From Bacillota bacterium (GTDB lineage: Bacteria; Bacillota; Clostridia; Christensenellales; Aristaeellaceae): a DNA stretch of 6,551 nt. Location of the stretch: contig JAEZJP010000146.1 of NCBI GenBank assembly GCA_023415715.1, forward strand, positions 1 through 6,551, in the 5' to 3' direction. Shown piece by piece: positions 5,140 to 6,551 of the stretch; the stretch's first letter is position 1, and each line of letters opens with the position of its first letter. Made by a program: the position numbers and the translations under genes. Under the pieces are notes generated by a model that made no database searches, was not told the DNA's origin, and saw only the letters and a program-made list of their open reading frames with translations.

Positions 5140-5898
5140 TTATGCAAAAACGTAACCCGTCATGGATAGGGATCCCATGGCGCAGGCTTCATTGAACACG
5201 GTTACGCCGTCTGTTTCAGAAGAAGCACCCAATGCATACAAAAGGGGATAATAGTGATCCGGCGTGTAAAATGCTTCCTCTGCCGATTGACCGGCCCGCT
5301 TATATTGTATGACGTCCTCATGACGGCCTGAGAGTATGGCCTCTTTGATATATCCGTCAAAATCCTTGGCCCAGGGATATCCATCCTTCATATCCCATGA
5401 TATGCGGTGCAGATTATGCACCACATTCCCGCTCCCTAAAATAAGCACACCTTGGTTTCGCAGGGGCTGAAGCGATCGGCCAATTTGATAGTGTACTTCC
5501 GGTGGCGCCTCCAGATCGACGCTAAGTTGCACAAGAGGTATATCCGCCTTGGGAAACATGTGCGTAAGTACGGACCATGTGCCATGGTCGATGCCCCATT
5601 GATTATCAATCTGTACGTTTCTTGGAACAAGTGATTGAATTTGCGGCACTAATTCCGGTGCACCGGGTGCATCATACCGAACCCGATACAGCTTTTCGTC
5701 GAACCCGTACATGTCATAGACCATCCGTGGCTTTATGACATCAGAAGTTTTGGTTCCCCGGGTGTACCAGTGCGCTGATATTGCCAGGATTGCCTTTGGC
5801 TTTGCCATTTCTTCACCCAAGCGCCGCCAATTGGCCGTAAAAGCATTATTCTCAATTGCATTTGTGGGGGACCCATGCCCAACAAACAAAACAGGCAA
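5140..5898 (-). CDS. ygiD: Class III extradiol ring-cleavage dioxygenase, YgiD/DODA (LigB) family
   Basis: The predicted 252-residue product closely follows E. coli YgiD (4,5-DOPA extradiol dioxygenase) along its whole length. The family opens catechol rings using O2 and a bound metal. Visible signatures are 'LFVGHGSPTNAIENN' (4-18, His8), 'AISAHWYTRGT' (39-49, His43), 'WGIDHGTWSVL' (101-111, His105), 'PLVQLSVD' (121-128), 'GSGNVVHNL' (155-163, His161), 'YPWAKDFD' (174-181), 'PDHYYPLLYALGA' (213-225, His215) and 'AMGSLSM' (240-246). These carry the family's conserved metal and active-site histidines. The start is uncertain. TTG 5898 fits the family's N-terminus, since homologues begin just before 'P-x-L-F-x-G-H-G-S-P', but the nearest Shine-Dalgarno-like AGAAGG is 17 nt away. 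An in-frame TGA eight codons upstream (5923-5925) limits extension, leaving ATT 5901 or ATC 5907 as rarer choices. True substrate is unknown. Confidence 0.9.
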   Translation of the reverse strand: MPVLFVGHGSPTNAIENNAFTANWRRLGEEMAKPKAILAISAHWYTRGTKTSDVIKPRMVYDMYGFDEKLYRVRYDAPGAPELVPQIQSLVPRNVQIDNQWGIDHGTWSVLTHMFPKADIPLVQLSVDLEAPPEVHYQIGRSLQPLRNQGVLILGSGNVVHNLHRISWDMKDGYPWAKDFDGYIKEAILSGRHEDVIQYKRAGQSAEEAFYTPDHYYPLLYALGASSETDGVTVFNEACAMGSLSMTGYVFA

Positions 5899-5905
5899 AA
5901 TGCTG

Positions 5906-5928
5906 ATATGAAAAGCCTTCTTTCATAT
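5906..5928. promoter_or_regulatory. 8-bp perfect inverted repeat in the dioxygenase leader, enclosing its only Shine-Dalgarno-like sequence
   Basis: ATATGAAA (5906-5913) and TTTCATAT (5921-5928) are exact reverse complements around a 7-nt centre. On the minus strand the centre reads GAAGGCT, so the AAGG core would lie in the loop of an RNA hairpin just before the dioxygenase start. It may act as a DNA operator or as an RNA element controlling translation. Chance is less likely than for the other dyads in the window because of the arm length. Confidence 0.45.
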
Positions 5929-5969
5929 GGATTCATGCACGTTTTCTGAGAAGAAAATTTGCAAATCAA

Positions 5970-5990
5970 CCGCATTCTGTTCCAATGCGG
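5970..5990 (-). terminator. Probable terminator after livF
   Basis: CCGCATT (5970-5976) and AATGCGG (5984-5990) form a perfect 7-bp stem with a 7-nt loop, eight bases after the livF stop on the minus strand. A T-rich but interrupted tract follows (gttgatttgcaaattttc). This marks the likely end of the branched-chain amino acid transport operon, with the dioxygenase gene downstream as a separate unit. Confidence 0.55.
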
Positions 5991-5998
5991 GTAGGTGG

Positions 5999-6551
5999 TC
6001 ACTTCGTACTGGCCCGTCCCAGGTACGCCTCCCGTACCTTCGGGTTTTCCAGCAGCTCCTTGCCGGTGCCGGTTATGGTGATGCGGCCTGTTTCCAGCAC
6101 ATAGCCCTGATCGGCGATTTTGAGCGCAGCGTTGGCGTTTTGCTCCACCAGAAGAATGGTGATGCCTTCCCCGTGCAGCGTAAGTACCGTCTGAAAGATA
6201 TCCCGCACCACAAGGGGAGCAAGGCCCAGGGAGGGCTCATCCATCATCAGAAGCTTCGGTCGGGACATCAGTGCGCGGCCTACTGCCAGCATCTGCTGTT
6301 CGCCGCCGGAAAGGGTGCCGGCAAGCTGCCAGTGGCGTTCCTTGAGACGGGGGAACAGCGTATACACCTTCTCGATATCGCTGGCGATGCCCGCAGCATC
6401 CCTGCGGGTATACGCGCCAACCTTCAGGTTTTCCAGCGTGGTAAGGTTGGGGAAAACACGGCGGCCTTCCGGTACAAGAACGATTCCCCTTTGTATCATC
6501 TGCTGCGTATCAAGGGAACTGATGTCTTCACCTTCGTATTCGATACGGCCG
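5999..6551 (-). CDS. livF: Branched-chain amino acid ABC transporter ATP-binding protein LivF (N-terminus beyond window)
   Basis: The visible 183 codons are the C-terminal three quarters of a LivF-type ATPase, which powers import of leucine, isoleucine and valine (or related amides/urea) with LivG, LivH, LivM and a binding protein. The frame runs off the window end, so the Walker A region is missing. The Met at 6497-6499 is internal, because upstream codons read 'GRIEYEGEDISSL', matching the family's G-x-I-x-x-x-G-x-D-I strand. Visible motifs are 'VPEGRRVFPNLTTLENL', typical of LivF and spanning its Q-loop-side region, the ABC signature 'LSGGEQQMLAVGRAL', Walker B 'LLMMDEPSLGLAP' and 'ILLVEQNANAAL', where LivF proteins carry Gln-Asn in place of the usual H-loop His. 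The C-terminal 'NPKVREAYLGRA' is also characteristic. UrtE of urea transporters is closely related and cannot be fully excluded without the rest of the operon, which would lie to the right. Confidence 0.93.
   Translation of the reverse strand, partial: GRIEYEGEDISSLDTQQMIQRGIVLVPEGRRVFPNLTTLENLKVGAYTRRDAAGIASDIEKVYTLFPRLKERHWQLAGTLSGGEQQMLAVGRALMSRPKLLMMDEPSLGLAPLVVRDIFQTVLTLHGEGITILLVEQNANAALKIADQGYVLETGRITITGTGKELLENPKVREAYLGRASTK

Noticed and set aside
5620..5640. SOS-box-like GAACAAGTGATT inside the dioxygenase gene
   Set aside because: It lacks one core base (GATT instead of GTT) and lies in coding sequence far from any promoter.
5957..5966. Perfect palindrome ATTTGCAAAT between livF and the dioxygenase gene
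   Set aside because: A ten-base palindrome is expected several times in a window of this size. It lies in the AT-rich tail after the livF hairpin, with no partner element.
1..6551. CRISPR arrays, tRNA/rRNA genes, insertion sequence ends, phage or toxin-antitoxin genes
   Set aside because: No regularly spaced repeats, cloverleaf-like sequence, transposase motifs or terminal inverted repeats were found on either strand by eye.

Overview
The window looks like a stretch of chromosome from an anaerobic Firmicute, most likely a Clostridia-type bacterium of moderate GC content. This is inferred from the gene content (an orphan DUF362/ferredoxin protein, an AraC-type HTH fused to a papain-like domain, a MATE exporter, a LivF-type ABC ATPase), from strong AGGAG-like ribosome binding sites, and from a Gram-positive type LexA (SOS) box. 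No rRNA, tRNA, CRISPR array, insertion sequence or phage gene was seen. The window holds six recognisable genes and one small gene of unknown function. The genes at both edges are cut by the window ends.

Layout. Positions 1-1332 (+) hold the 3' part of a gene for an AraC-type regulator fused to a large C-terminal BtrH/C39-like domain, closed by a GC-rich hairpin. Positions 1409-2287 (+) form a small DNA-damage module. A near-consensus promoter has a LexA box in its spacer and drives an 83-residue protein of unknown function, which is followed by ogt (O6-alkylguanine-DNA alkyltransferase). ogt also has its own extended -10 promoter, and the module ends in a bidirectional terminator. Positions 2298-3668 (-) encode a MATE exporter convergent with ogt. 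Positions 3669-3930 are a divergent intergenic region with several short repeats or dyads and one clear extended -10 promoter. Positions 3931-5115 (+) encode a DUF362 protein with two C-terminal [4Fe-4S] motifs, starting at GTG. Positions 5140-5898 (-) encode a YgiD/DODA-type extradiol dioxygenase with an unusual start region. Positions 5999-6551 (-) are the C-terminal part of LivF, the ATPase of a branched-chain amino acid ABC importer.

How the genes relate. Most neighbours are independent units separated by terminators or divergent promoters. The exception is the small gene plus ogt, which are co-directional with a 59-nt gap and no visible terminator between them. The operator, the promoter geometry and the repair function of ogt together suggest that the unknown 83-residue protein belongs to the LexA regulon. 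This is the most informative new inference in the window.
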